A stretch of DNA of 64,000 nt from Pectinophora gossypiella (taxonomy: Eukaryota > Arthropoda > Insecta > Lepidoptera > Gelechiidae): contig NW_026063250.1 of NCBI RefSeq assembly GCF_024362695.1, positions 62,001 to 126,000 on the forward strand, given 5' to 3'. This document shows positions 9,350-21,108 of the stretch, one piece after another. The first letter of the stretch is position 1. Each line of letters begins with the position of its first letter. The notes under the pieces were generated by a model, which was not told where the DNA came from, did no database searches, and saw only the letters and a program-made list of their open reading frames with translations. A program made the position numbers and the translations under genes.

Positions 9350-10658
9350 TTATTATTATAATATATATAGCTACAAACCCACTGACTGATTCACTGACTG
9401 ACTGACTGACTGACTCACTGACAGGGTTGTTCTCCCAGAAGGAGCGTCGAGGGGTAAAAGTGATGTATGGGGGATGTGATCCAAATCTTCCGGTGAGTAT
9501 GGGAAAACTTCCAAATCTTGGAAAACTGCTCCGCATCAGGGAGACGCCCTACAGTCTGGCGAAACTATCGCACCTGGAACAATTATTTTTTCACAATACC
9601 TATTTAAATCTTGGTCAAATTCAATTCCTGGTGGAAAAAAATCAAAATGGCGGAAAAACAAGATGGCCGCCATACAAAATTTTGTTTTTTCAAAAAATGT
9701 CTCAGGGATAAAAACTGTGTATGGGGGTGTAATCGGAACGTATTGTTGAGTATGGAAATACTTCTCGATCTTGAAAACCTGCTCCGCATCAGGGAGACAC
9801 CCTACGGCCTGGCAAAACTATAAAACCTGGAGCAATTTTTCTTTCGCGAAACATATTTAAATCTTGGTCAAATCCAATCCCCGCTGAAAAAAAAACAAAA
9901 TGGCGGAAAAACAAGATGGCCGCCATACAAAATTTTCGTTTTTCCCGAAAATGCCTCGGGGGTAAAAATGATGTATGAGGAATGTGATCGAAACATCATG
10001 TTGAGTATGGAAATACTTTTCGATCTTCGAAAGCTGCTCCGCATCAGGGAGACACCCTACAGCCTGGCGAAACTATCGCACCTGGAACTTTTTTGTTTTC
10101 ACGAAGCCTATTAAAGTCTTGGTCAAATTTTATCGCCAGTGAAAAAAAAAAAAACAAAATGGCCGAAAATCAAGATGGCCGCCATACAAATTTTTGTTTT
10201 TCCAGAAAATGTCTCAGAGGTAAAAATGATGTATTGGGGTGTGATTGGAACATCATCTTGGAAAACTGCTCCGCATCAGGGGTCACCCTACGGCCTGGCA
10301 AAACTATAGCACCTAGAACTTTTTTGATTTCACGAGACCTATTCAAGTCTTGGTCAAATTTTATCGCCGGTGAAAAAAAACAAAATGGCCGAAAAACAAG
10401 ATGGCCGCCATATAAATTTTTGTTTTTCCAGAAATGTCTCAGAGGTAAAATGATGTATAGGGGTGTGATCGGAACGTCATCTTGGAAAACTGCTCCGCAT
10501 CAGGGAGACATCCTACGGCCTGGCAAAACTATGGCACCTAGAACTTTTTTGATTTCACGAAACCTATTTAGTCTTGGTCAAATGCTATCGCGGTAAAAAA
10601 ATGGCAGGAAAACAAGACACGCGAGCAGCTTGCTGCGAGCGAACCACGCGACATCTAG
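9350..10658 (+). mobile_element. Helitron-like block 1 with internal minisatellite
   Basis: The block opens with an AT-rich leader (TATATATAGCTACAAACCC) and a CTGA microsatellite, then GTTGTTCTCCCAGAAGGAG. It holds about five ~250-bp units, each with CTCCGCATCAGGG, and ends with hairpin GCAGC-TT-GCTGC and CATCTAGTT at 10651-10660. Its internal open frames on both strands are by-products of the repeat. Non-autonomous: no Rep/helicase code. Confidence 0.7.
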
Positions 10659-13195
10659 TTATTTTATAATATATATAGCTGGAGACCCACTGACTGACTG
10701 ACTGACTGACTCACTGACATAATTGTTCTCCCAGAAGGAGCGTCGGGGGGTCAAAATGATGTATGGGGGGTGTGATTGGGACCTCCCGGTGAGTATGGGA
10801 AAAATCCTAAATCTTGGAAAACTGCTCCGCATCAGGGAGACACCCTACAGTCTGGCGCAACTATTATACCTGGATCAATTTTTTTTTCGCAAAACCTATT
10901 TAAATCTTGGTCAAATTGTATTGTCGGTGAAAAAAAATCAAAATGGCGGAAAAACAAGATGGCCGCCATACAAAATTTCGTTTTTCCAGAAAATGTCTCG
11001 GAGGTAAAAATGATGTATGAGAGGTGTGATCGAAACGTCAAGCTGAGTATGGAAAAACTGTTAGATCTTGAAAAACTGCTCCGCATCAGGGAGACACCCT
11101 ACGGCCTGGCAAAACTATAAAACCTGGAGCAATTTTTCTTTCGCGAAACATATTTAAATCTTGGTCAAATCCAATCCCTGCTGAAAAAAAACCAAAATGG
11201 CGGAAAAACAAGATGGCCGCCATACAAAATTTTCGTTTTTCCCGAAAATGCCTCGGGGGTAAAAATGATGTATGAGGAATGTGATCAAAACATCATGTTG
11301 AGTATGGAAATACTTTTCGATCTTCGAAAGCTGCTCCGCATCAGGGAGACACCCTACAGCCTGGCGAAACTATCGCACATGGAACTTTTTTGTTTTCACG
11401 AAGCCTATTAAAGTCTTGGTCAAATTTTATCGCCGGTGAAAAAAAAACAAAATGGCCGAAAAACAAGATGGCCGCCATACAAATTTTTCGTTTTTCTCGA
11501 AAATGCCTCGGGGTGAATATGATGTAAGAGGAATGAGATCAAAATGTCATATTGAGTATGGAAATACTTCCCGACCTTCAAATACTGCTCCGCATCAGGG
11601 CGGCACCCTACGGAATGGGAAAACTATCGCTCCTGGAACGATTCTTTTTTCACCAAACCTATTAAAATCTTGGTCAAATTTTATCGCCGATGAAAAAAAA
11701 AACAAAATGGCCGAAAAACAAGATGGCCGCCATAAAAATTTTTGTTTGTCCAGAAAATGTCTCGGGTGTAAAAACGATGTATAGGGGTGTTATCGGAACG
11801 TCATCTTGGAAAACTGCTCCGCATCAGGGAGACACCCTACGGCCTGGCGCAACTATTACACCTGGATCAATTTTTTTTTCGCAAAACCTATTTAAATCTT
11901 AGTCAAATTCAATCGCCGGTGAAAAAAAATCAAAATGGCCGAAAAACAAGATGGCCGCCATACAAAATTTTGTTTTTCCAGAAAATTTCTCGTTGGTAAA
12001 AACTGTGTATGGAGTTGTAATCGGAACATCCCGTTGACTATGGAAATTTTTTTTGATCTTGAAAAACTGCTCCGCATCAGGGAGACACCCTACGGCCTGG
12101 CAAAACTATAAAACCTGGAGCAATTTTTCTTTCGCGAAACATATTTAAATCTTGGTCAAATTCTATCATGAGTGAAAAAAAATCAAAATGGCGGAAAATC
12201 AAGATGGCCGCCATACAAATTTTTCGTTTTTCCTGAAAATGCCTCGGGGGTAAAAATGATGTATAGGAATGTGATCGGATCGTCATGTTGAGTATTTCAA
12301 TACTGCTCGATCTTGAAAACTGCTCCGCATCAGGGAGACACCCTACGGCCTGGCAAAACTATAAAACCTGCAGGAATATTTTTTTCACAAAACCTATTTA
12401 AATCTTGGTCAAATTTTATCGCAGGTAAAAAAAAAACAAAATGGCGGAAAATTAAGATGGCCGCCATACAAAATTTTCGGATTTCTCGAAAATGCCTCGG
12501 GGGTAAATATGATGTATGAGGGATGTGGTCAAAATGTCATGTTGAGTATGGAAATACCTCCCGACCTTCAAAAACTGCTCCGCATCAGGGAGACACCCTA
12601 CGGCCTGGCAAAACTATAAAACCTGGAGCAATAAATTTTTCACGAAACCTATTTAAATCTTGGTCAAATCCAATCGCCGGTAAAAAAAAAACAAAATGGC
12701 GGAAAAACAAGATGGCCGCCATACAAATATTTGTTTTATCCGAAAATGCTTCAGGAGTAAAATGATGTTTGAGGGTTTTGATCGGAACGTCATCTTGGAA
12801 AACTGCTCCGCATCAGGGAGTCCCCCTACGGCCTGGCAAAACTATAGCACCTAGCACTTTTTTGATTTCACGAGACCTATTCAAGTCTTGGTCAAATTTT
12901 ATCGCCGGTGAAAAAAACAAAATGGCCGAAAAACAAGATGGCCGCCATATAAATTTTTGTTTTTCCAGAAATGTCTCAGAGGTAAAATGATGTATAGGGG
13001 TGTGATCGGAACGTCATCTTGGAAAACTGCTCCGCATCAGGGAGACATCCTACGGCCTGGCAAAACTATAGCACCTAGAACTTTTTTGATTTCACGAAAC
13101 CTATTTAGTCTTGGTCAAATTCTATCGCGGTAAAAAAATGGCGGGAAAACAAGACACGCGAGCAGCTTGCTGCGAGCGAACCACGCGAAATCTAG
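10659..13195 (+). mobile_element. Helitron-like block 2 with internal minisatellite
   Basis: Same leader, CTGA microsatellite and CCCAGAAGGAG module as block 1, then about ten minisatellite units (core phrase CTCCGCATCAGGG at about 10829, 11081, 11335, 11588, 11818, 12071, 12330, 12587, 12809, 13034) and the same hairpin plus AAATCTAGTT end. It directly abuts block 1, so the two are head-to-tail. Confidence 0.7.
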
Positions 13196-14748
13196 TTATT
13201 ATATTATATATAGCTACAAACCCATGTACTGACTGACTGACTGACTGACTCACTGACAGGGTTGTTCTCCCAGAAGGAGTGTCGGGGGGTAAAAATGGTG
13301 TATGGGGGGTGTGATCAAGATCTTCCGATGAGTATGGGAAAACTTCCAGATCTTGGAAAACTGCTCCGCATCAGGGAGACACCCTACGGCCTGGCGCAAC
13401 TATTATACCTGGATCAATTTTTTTTTCGCAAATTCTATTTAAATCTTGGTCAAATTCTATTGTCGGTGAAAAAAAATCAAAATGGCGGAAAAACAAGATG
13501 GCCGCCATACAAAATTTTGTTTTTCCAGAAAATGTCTCGTTGGTAAAAACTGTGTATGGGGTTGCAATCGGAACGTCTTGGTGAGTATGGAAATACTTCT
13601 TGATCTTCAGAATCTGCTCAGCATCAGGGAGACACCCTACGGCCTGGCAAAACTATAAAACATAGATCAATTTTTTTTTCGGGTAATATATTTAAATCTT
13701 GGTCAAATTCTATTGCGGGTGAAAAAAAACCAAAATGGCGGAAAAACAAGATGGCCGCCATACAAAATTTTCGTTTTTCTCGAAAATGCCTCGGGGGTGA
13801 ATATGATGTATGAGGGATGTGATCAAATAGTCATGTTGAGTATGGAAATACTTCCCGACCTTCAAAAACTGCTCCGCATCAGGGAGACACCCTACGGCCT
13901 GGCAAAACTATAGCACCTAGAACTTTTTTGATTTCACGAGACCTATTTAAGTCTTGGTCAAATTCTATCGTAGTTGAAAAAAAATCAAAATGGCGGAAAA
14001 ACAAGATGGCCGCCATACAAAATTTTGTTTTTCCAGAAAATATCTCGGGGGTAAAAACTGTATATGGGAGTGTAATCGGAACGTCTTGTTGAGTATGGAG
14101 ACACTTCTCTTTCTTCAAATCTGCTCCGCATCAGGGAGACACCCTACGGCCTGGCAAAACTATAAAACCCGGATTAATTTTTTTTGGCGAATCCAATCGC
14201 CGGTGAAAAAAATCAAAATGGCGGAAAATCAAGATGGCCGCCATACATTTTTTTTGTTTTTCCTGAAAATGCCTCGGGGGTAAAAAATATGTATAGGGGT
14301 GTGATCGGAACGTCATGTTGAGTATGGAAATTTTTCTTGATCTTTGAAATCTGCTCCGCATCAGGGAGACACCCTACGGCCTGGCGAAACTATCGCGCTT
14401 GGAACTTTTTTGTTTTCACGAAACCTATTTAAATCTTGGTCAAATTTTATCGCCGGTGAAAAAAAAACAAAATGGTCGAAAAACAAGATGGCCGCCATAC
14501 AAATTATTCGTTTTTCCTCAAAATGCCTCGGGGGTAAAAATGATGTATTGGGGTGTGATCGGAACGTCATCTTGGAAAACTGCTCCGCATCAGGGGTCAC
14601 CCTACGGCCTGGCAAAACTATAGCACCTAGAACTTTTTTGATTTCACGAGACCTATTCAAGTCTTGGTCAAATTCTATCGCGGTAAAAAAATGGCGGGAA
14701 AACAAGACACGCGAGCAGCTTGCTGCGAGCGAACCACGCGACATCTAG
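13196..14748 (+). mobile_element. Helitron-like block 3 with internal minisatellite
   Basis: Leader and CTGA microsatellite (13196-13258), CCCAGAAGGAG module, about six minisatellite units, and the shared 3' hairpin ending CATCTAG at 14748. It follows block 2 without intervening sequence. Confidence 0.7.
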
Positions 14749-16435
14749 TTATACTATATATAGCTGCAAACCCACTGACTGACTGACTCACTCACTGACA
14801 TAATTGTTCTCCCAGAAGGAGCGTCGGGGGGTCAAAATGATGTATGGGGGGTGTGATCGGGACCTCCCGGTGAGTATGGGAAAACTTTCAGATCTTGGAA
14901 AACTGCTCCGCATCAGGGAGATACCCTACAGTCTGGCGCAACTATTATAGCTGTATCAAATTTTTTTTCGCAAAACCTATTTTAATCTTGGTCAAATTCT
15001 ATTGTCGTTGAAAAAAAATCAAAATGGCGGAAAAACAAGATGGCCGCCATACAAAATTTTATTTTTCCGGAAAATGTCTCGTGGGTAAAAACTGTGTATG
15101 GAGGTGTGATCGGAACGTCTTGTTGAGTATGGAAATACTTCTCGATCTTGAAAAACTGCTCCGCATCAGGGAGACACCCTACGGCCTGGCCAAACTATCG
15201 CACCTGGAACAATGATTTTTTAGCACAACGTATTTAAATCTTGGTCAAATCCAATCGCCGGTGAAAAAAAACCAAAATGGCGGAAAAACAAGATGGCCGC
15301 CATACAAAATTTTGTTTTTCCAGAAAATGTCTCCGGGGTAAAAACTGTGTATGGGGGTGTAATCGGAACGTCTTGTCGAGTACGAAAAATATTATCAATC
15401 TTCGAAAACTGCTCCGCATCAGGGCGGCACCCTACGGCCTGGCAAAACTATAAAACCTAGATCAATAAATTTTTCACGAAACCTATTTAAATCTTGGTCA
15501 AATTTAATCGCAGGTGAAAAAAAATCAAAATGGCGGAAAATCAAGATGGCCGCCATACAAAATTTTCGTTTTCCCGAAAATGCCTCGGGGGTACAAAATA
15601 TGTGTGAGGGATTTGATCGGATCGTCACGTTGAGTATTTAAATACTGTTCGATCTTTGAAATCTGCTCCGCATCAGGGAGACACCCCACGGCCTGGCAAA
15701 ACTATGGCACCTGGAACATTTTTTTTTCCACCAAACCTATTCAAATCTTATTGCCGAATAAGAAATCTTATTGTCAAATTTTATTGCCGGTGAAAAAAAA
15801 AACAAAATGGCGGAAAATCAAGATGGCCGCCATACAAATTTTTAATTTTATTTATGAGGGTTTTGATCGGAACGTCATGTAGAGTACAGGTATACTTCCA
15901 GGTTTTCGAAAACTGCTCCGCATCAGGGCGACACCCTAAGGCCCGGCAAAACTATGGCATCTGGAACATTTTGTTTTCCACCAAACCTGTTCAAATCTTA
16001 GTCAAATTTTATCGCCGGTAAAAAAAAAACAAAATGGCCGAAAAACAAGATGGCCGCCATACATAGTTTTGTTTTTCCAGAAAATGTCTCAGAGGTAAAA
16101 TTGATGTATAGGGGTGTGATCGGAACGTCATCTTTGAAAACTGCTCCGCAACTGGGGGCACCCTACGGCCTGGCAAACATATCACACCTGGAACGTTTTG
16201 GTTTTCATGAGACCTATTAAAATCTTGGTCGAATCCAATTGCCGGTAAAAAAAAAACAAAATGGCGGTGAAACAAGACGGCCGCCATACAAAACTTTGTT
16301 TTTCCAGAAAACGTCTTAGAGGTAAAAACAACGTATAGGGGTGTAATCGGAATGTCATGTTGAGTATGGAAGTAGGTACTTCTCGATCTTTGAAAACTGA
16401 TCCGCATCAGGGAGACATCCTACAGCCTGGTTAAC
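14749..16435 (+). mobile_element. Helitron-like block 4, 3' end missing
   Basis: It starts like the other blocks and carries about seven units (last CGCATCAGGGAGACATCC near 16400). The shared 3' hairpin and CTAG end are absent: repeat homology stops in TACAGCCTGG near 16432 and unrelated AT-rich DNA follows. One unit (about 15740-15790) has a short internal duplication. Confidence 0.65.
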
Positions 16436-16439
16436 GAGA

Positions 16440-17520
16440 AAAGTAATATCTAATTTCGAAAGGACGGATAATTGACAACTGTTAATTATAAAATAGGCAT
16501 CTCGTTCATATGCAATTCTTTTGGCGTGTGCTTTTAACTTAATTTTGTCTTCCTTTTCAGCTGATAAGGAAATGACGGGTGTAACTTAAAATAAAAATAT
16601 TATATAGATGGCTAATATAAAAACCTATTTTCTTATTGTTAGGGTAAATAATTATTGAAAAAATATAATTTGATGGCAGAGGTATGTATTGTTAAATAAA
16701 TCAGACATGTAGGTAAGTAGGTATAGAATAGTGTTGCTACCTACCTACCTAAATTGTCAATTGTAAATTGTTGTCCTTATCTCTGTATTTTGTGTCCATT
16801 GTGCTCAATAAAGTATTTTATCTATCTATCTATCTAAATTGCTTTTCTTTATTTTGATCAGAATAATAATCGGTAGAAGATGTGTTGTGCCTGGGTGTAA
16901 TTACAAGGGTTATCATATATATAGGTACTCAAAAATAAATGTAAAACAAGTATAGTAAGTAAGTAAAATCATTATTTCCTCTTCAAAAAACTCATGGATA
17001 TATAAATACATTTGAAAATAGTTAACTTGAATTTAAACAGACTAAATCACAAAACATTTTTTAAAAAGAAAATATCAATTCTATAAATGCTTTTATGTGT
17101 GTGTGTGTGTGTGTCGTGTTGTCCATGAAATTGGAAGATTAAACGAACGCACCTCTGTACAGCGTCATCTATATACTTTTTGGGGAACGTACTGGAAAGT
17201 CCCTCATTAGTAAACTACCAAAGGATGTTTCATGTGGAAATTCTCAAGAGGTCATAAATTCAATGCCAGCACGTACCTACATTAAAATGTAACTAACAAC
17301 TGGTCAAACCATTGTGATTGTGAGATCCTATCAGTAGAAATGGCACTTAACAACATCATTAAACTATATCTTTCAAGATAATTTTAAAAAGAAACAATTT
17401 GTTTAAAAAAATAATAAAAGACATATTTTTAGAAATAAGTTGTTTTATTATATTTAGGTATATTTGAAATAATGTCATAGGTGCAACTCATACAAAATAT
17501 TTCTACAATTAATCAAATTG
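16440..17520. other. AT-rich non-coding DNA with a LINE 3' tail
   Basis: No gene is visible. At about 16774-16845 a phrase TGTCCATTGTGCTCAATAAAG followed by (TATC)n looks like the 3' end of a LINE (poly(A) signal plus tetranucleotide tail). A GT microsatellite lies near 17096-17114. Confidence 0.5.
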
Positions 17521-17695
17521 TTCAAATCTTCTTCTTATCGTGTGGGTTGTGAGGTGACGTACCAACCTCATCAACCCTGGTGTCAGGGTTACTATTGAGC
17601 CGCCAAAGGCCCCTGACATGACTCATGTAACGACTACTTACTTACATCAGTAAGTAGTAACCGGGACCAACAGCGTAACGTGTAATTGTTCAAAT
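17521..17695 (-). mobile_element. tRNA-derived SINE, 5'-truncated copy (minus)
   Basis: The block CTTCTTATCGTGTGGGTTGT ... CCTGACATGACTCATGTAAC ... AACCGGGACCAACAGC is the complement of the SINE body in the next feature. It lacks the tRNA head. A third copy is at 21703-22015. Confidence 0.7.
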
Positions 17696-17713
17696 AAAAC
17701 ATAAATTTAACCA

Positions 17714-17990
17714 AGTACTCTCGGCCTCTGTGATACAGAGTGGTTGACTAATGGGCTCACAATCCAGAGTTCGAACCCGGTGTGGACATATCACAAAAAT
17801 TACTTTGTGATCCTTCGGATGGCATGTAAAGCTGTTGGTCCCGGTTACTACTTACTAATGTAAATACATAGTTGTTACATAAACCATGTCAGGAGACTTT
17901 AGTGGCTCAGTAATAACCCTGTAACAGGGTCGATGAGGTTGGCCATCCACTTTACAATCTACATGATAGGAGATGATGAGATGTATGGTT
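17714..17990 (+). mobile_element. tRNA-derived SINE (plus copy)
   Basis: It begins with a tRNA-like head: an A-box-like stretch in GTGGTTGACTAATGGGCT and a B box in GAGTTCGAACCCGG (pol III promoter elements). The body carries GCTGTTGGTCCCGGTTACTA and CCTGTAACAGGGTCGATGAG, ending in GGAGATGATGAGATG. With the neighbouring minus copy it makes an inverted pair separated by ~20 bp. Confidence 0.75.
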
Positions 17991-18669
17991 ACATTATTAG
18001 TAAGTAGGTATAGAAAAACTTAACAATAACATTAAAATATACATTGTTATTTTTTATCTATTTAATGATATGATAATTTAAAATGATTTAAGCTCATATG
18101 TAGTTTGAACACCATCTATGAACATAAATAGCTACTAACTATATAATATGCAACGGCACACTTAACACAGCTTTACTGTTCACTAGATATTAATGCTTTT
18201 GATGTGAGCTCATCCTGCAAACAACCATCCATCTCTAATCCAAGCATCCATCAGGCATCTGAAAGCAAATAAAAAATTAGCTCTTAAAAATTTATTGTAG
18301 TTTTGCCGTCCCTATGGAGCCAATAAATATAAATTAGGCGCCCCATACACGTACAACAATATATTGCAGACGATACCTCATTGTAACAATATTATTTAAT
18401 GTGTAAGGATGGAATTGAAACATTGCCAACATTAAATTGAAATTAGAACAATTTTTAATCATAATTATTGCCTTATAACAATTATGATTCAAACACAAAA
18501 TTATTAAATGGCTCTTACACAACATAAATTAAATTTCCTTAAATATTTTATTAATATTTTATTACCTGTCTCAGAGATATTTGTTTTTCTATATAATACC
18601 ACTTATCACTTTTTTCCATAAGCCTATGATTTTGTGTTCTTGAGTGCCTGTCCAAAGATATTCCACAAC

Positions 18670-18795
18670 TTATACAGACACAATTGTTTCCAACTCTCCG
18701 ACTGGAACATTCTTCAAGAGCTTGTTATTGTTGCTTGCATCTCTTAGTAGGTACGAGTATGAGTTAGTATGACAAAGTCGATCAGCATTTAACAC
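18670..18795 (-). CDS. Possible terminal exon of an unidentified minus-strand gene
   Basis: On the minus strand an acceptor-like TATTTTTATAG (ending 18796) precedes a 41-codon open stretch beginning VLNADRLCHT and ending GELETIVSV, then TAA at 18670-18672. AATAAA motifs occur ~115-125 nt downstream (around 18545 and 18555). Codon choice looks more coding-like than the surrounding AT-rich DNA. An alternative reading uses another frame of the same DNA with a donor at 18565 and an acceptor before 18258; both cannot be right. I do not recognise the protein. Confidence 0.25.
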   Translation of the reverse strand: MLNADRLCHTNSYSYLLRDASNNNKLLKNVPVGELETIVSV

Positions 18796-19285
18796 CTATA
18801 AAAATATAAATTAATAATAAATAAATGACTTAATAATAACAGTGTTATTTGATTGTATGTTACTTACATTACAATTTATCAACGCACATTATGAACAAAC
18901 TTTTTATCATATCAGCTCTTTCCAAAATACATAATGGTTCTGGAAGTTTTTACAGTAGAATGTCGACACAAAAACGAGGAAGTAGGGCTCGATTCGATGA
19001 ACTTGTAAGCTACAAATTGTAACAAAATAGAAAATAAGTAGCACAGGAAAAGATCAAGAGAACTTCAGCAACGACACCAAAAAAAAATATAAATATTTTT
19101 TTTTTGTCTTGGTTAACTTGGTTTTCCCCGAAGGGTAAGGCAAGGGGAATTATGCCCATACAGCCATGTCTTACGTATTTCTTTTCTTGATGATTAATGA
19201 AATGATGAAAGGTGATGATGATGAAACCTAAGCCCCCACCCTCGGAGTAGACTCCTACTCCGAACCCCAAACGAATTAACTCAAA

Positions 19286-20050
19286 AGTCCGCATAAACTT
19301 TCGAGTTACGAAGCGGTTTCATGTCACGAAGCGAAAATAGGCAGATACACTTTGTTCATTGAATACTCCGATATAATAACACTCGCGAATGTCTTCCGAC
19401 TAACTTAATGCGGTCATTAACCACAAAACACCACTTGGTATTAATTATTTAGATTATTCAATGAAGAAAGCAACTGTCCCGTTCCCGTTTCCCGCCAAAA
19501 AGCCAAAATATAAATAATCTACACTACGTTCATTTTTTTTTTTGGTTATTTTGTCCATAGTACAGGCAAAGGAAATATAACCCATACAGCCAAATATACT
19601 ACGTTAAATTCGTGAAAAACAATAAACGTATTTTGTTTTTTTCAAATCGGTAGGCAATAGAATCTACAGGTTTCGCTAAGGTATTTTATGCCATATAGCC
19701 TCATTTTCTGTTATAATAGCGCGGTCTCACACGGGAGGATTCTAATTTCCTGGGGCCATAAACTTAAATTACTAACCAGTTTTCTTTGCGCCATCGCCCA
19801 TGGATACACAGCGCTATCTCTATTTTTTTGGGGAACGTAGCCTGGAATGTCCGCATAAACTTTCGAGTTATAAAGCGGCTTCTTGGCACGACGCAAAAAT
19901 AGATAGTACCACTTTGTTTATTAAACATCTATTTATATATTTTTCCGATATAATAACACTAAAGCGAATGTTTTTCGATTACTTCTTCACTTCGTATTAA
20001 GTATTTAGATTATTCAATGAAGAAAACAACTTTCCCGCCCAGAAACCACG
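19286..20050. repeat. Diverged ~200-bp direct duplication
   Basis: Two copies begin GTCCGCATAAACTTTCGAGTTA (about 19290 and 19850). They share GAAGC..AAAATAG, ACTTTGTT(C/T)ATT, CCGATATAATAACAC and AGATTATTCAATGAAGAAA before ending in TCCCG-rich phrases (near 19500 and 20040). Spacing is ~560 bp. The first copy ends with TTTCCCGCCAAAA, an E2F-type sequence. Between the copies is ordinary AT-rich DNA. Confidence 0.7.
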
Positions 20051-20228
20051 AAAAAATTTATTAAAATACTTAATCTACAATTAGATTAGAAGTGACAAAA
20101 ATCAATTAGATTTTATATTGTTTATTTATTAATTCCATCGACATCTATACGACCAAGTGAATAAATAAGTACCTCAATATTTTTCGATATTGGCTGTTTG
20201 AATCTGCTTTGCAGAATTTCTTTGTTAG

Positions 20229-20762
20229 CAGGGCTGCCAGATGTACGATTTAAATCGTACTCGTACGATTTTTTGGCATTTCTACTCATGTACGATCGCA
20301 GGACTACGATCGTACGGAAAATGTACGATTTTTCGGTACCTGGCAACATTTCGTAATAAAACAAATGTGTTACTCCGGCAGCTTTGATTTTTTTCAACGT
20401 TGCAGGCATTTTTCAATCACAAGTGCAGAAGAAATTAAAAAAGATACGATTTAGATGGCGCCATTCTATCGGAATTGGACTGTCTTGAACCTACCAATGC
20501 TGTTTACAGTAATTACAGTAAAAAGTACCAACGTTACTGCCACTCATGATACTGGTTCCAAGAATAATAATGACGAATATTAGTATAAGTCTAATAAACA
20601 GTTTTATTGCATTATTTTTCTGATTCTTAACGAATTATTCTCATTTTTCATAAAAACTTTGAACTTTTAAGTTGTACTATCTTTTCATTTCAAAATTTCC
20701 TTGGAATACGATTTTTTTGTAGTTGACGTACGATCATGCCTTTTTTTCATCTGGCAGCCCTG
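20229..20762. mobile_element. hAT-type MITE, 534 bp, perfect 8-bp TSD
   Basis: Terminal inverted repeats CAGGGCTGCCAGATG (20229-20243) and CATCTGGCAGCCCTG (20748-20762) are perfect. They are flanked by the direct 8-bp duplication TTTGTTAG (20221-20228 and 20763-20770), diagnostic of the hAT superfamily. Subterminal TACGAT / ATCGTA motifs recur at both ends (for example 20245-20330 and 20707-20735), as expected for transposase-binding sites. No transposase is encoded; the 95-codon minus-strand open frame at 20122-20409 runs across the TIR into flanking DNA and is probably chance. Confidence 0.92.
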
Positions 20763-20808
20763 TTTGTTAGTCTCATGGAAAAAAAAAGTAAATTTCGTAC
20801 CCAAACCG

Positions 20809-20820
20809 TTGGCGCGAAAA
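20809..20820 (+). promoter_or_regulatory. E2F-like site in a putative promoter
   Basis: TTGGCGCGAAAA matches the E2F core (GCGCGAAA with a T/G-rich lead). It lies 42 nt upstream of a strong splice donor and ~40 nt right of the MITE, so it probably marks the promoter of the gene whose exons follow. E2F sites typically govern S-phase or cell-cycle genes; the identity of this gene is unknown. Confidence 0.4.
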
Positions 20821-20862
20821 AGTGACAAGCGTTTTTTCACTTGTATTTCAAGATTTCCAAAG
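20821..20862 (+). other. Putative non-coding first exon
   Basis: The stretch before donor AAAG|GTAAGT (20863) follows the E2F-like site and contains no ATG after it. It would be a 5' UTR exon spliced to 21109. A second donor, AAAAG|GTAAGTACC near 21021, could give an alternative leader carrying a short uORF. Confidence 0.35.
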
Positions 20863-21108
20863 GTAAGTCGATTTTGTTTGTTATTAATAATTTAACAATT
20901 ATTTTATAAATATGTATGTAGGTATATAATAAGATATACTAATCTTACATAATTATTATAATTGTAAGATCTTTAACTTTCTGTACTGATTTTCTCTTTT
21001 TCACATAATGAAAGTGAAAAGGTAAGTACCTAGCTACTTAAAAGCTATAATTCTTATTTTATTCTCTATTACATAAACACAAATAATACAGAAGTGATTT
21101 GTTTACAG

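Larger units (their letters stand above)
9440..16430 (+). repeat. ~250-bp minisatellite, about 28 units in four blocks
   Basis: Every unit repeats the order: GATCTT-type phrase, AAAACTGCTCCGCATCAGGG, ACCCTACGGCCTGGCAAAAC, CCTATTTAAATCTTGGTC, AAAATGGCGGAAAAACAAGA, TGGCCGCCATACAAA, then AAAATG(C/T)CTCGG. Spacing between cores varies (about 222-258 bp). Each unit contains an ATGGCGG / CCGCCAT inverted pair about 12 nt apart. Unit length is not a fixed multiple of three, which generates many short overlapping open frames without coding meaning. Confidence 0.85.

Noticed and set aside
9604..16407. Many 60-167-codon open frames on both strands in the 9-16 kb array
   Set aside because: They recur wherever the minisatellite unit is open, in several frames and on both strands, with no start context or splice logic; repeat by-products.
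18228..18735. Alternative minus-strand exon pair (open stretch with CVCISCG, donor at 18565, acceptor before 18258)
   Set aside because: Competes with the stop-terminated reading at 18670-18795; no support to prefer it and the zinc-like spacing is weak.
20122..20409. 95-codon minus-strand frame across the hAT MITE edge
   Set aside because: It runs through the TIR and target duplication into flanking DNA, so it cannot be a transposase gene of the MITE.
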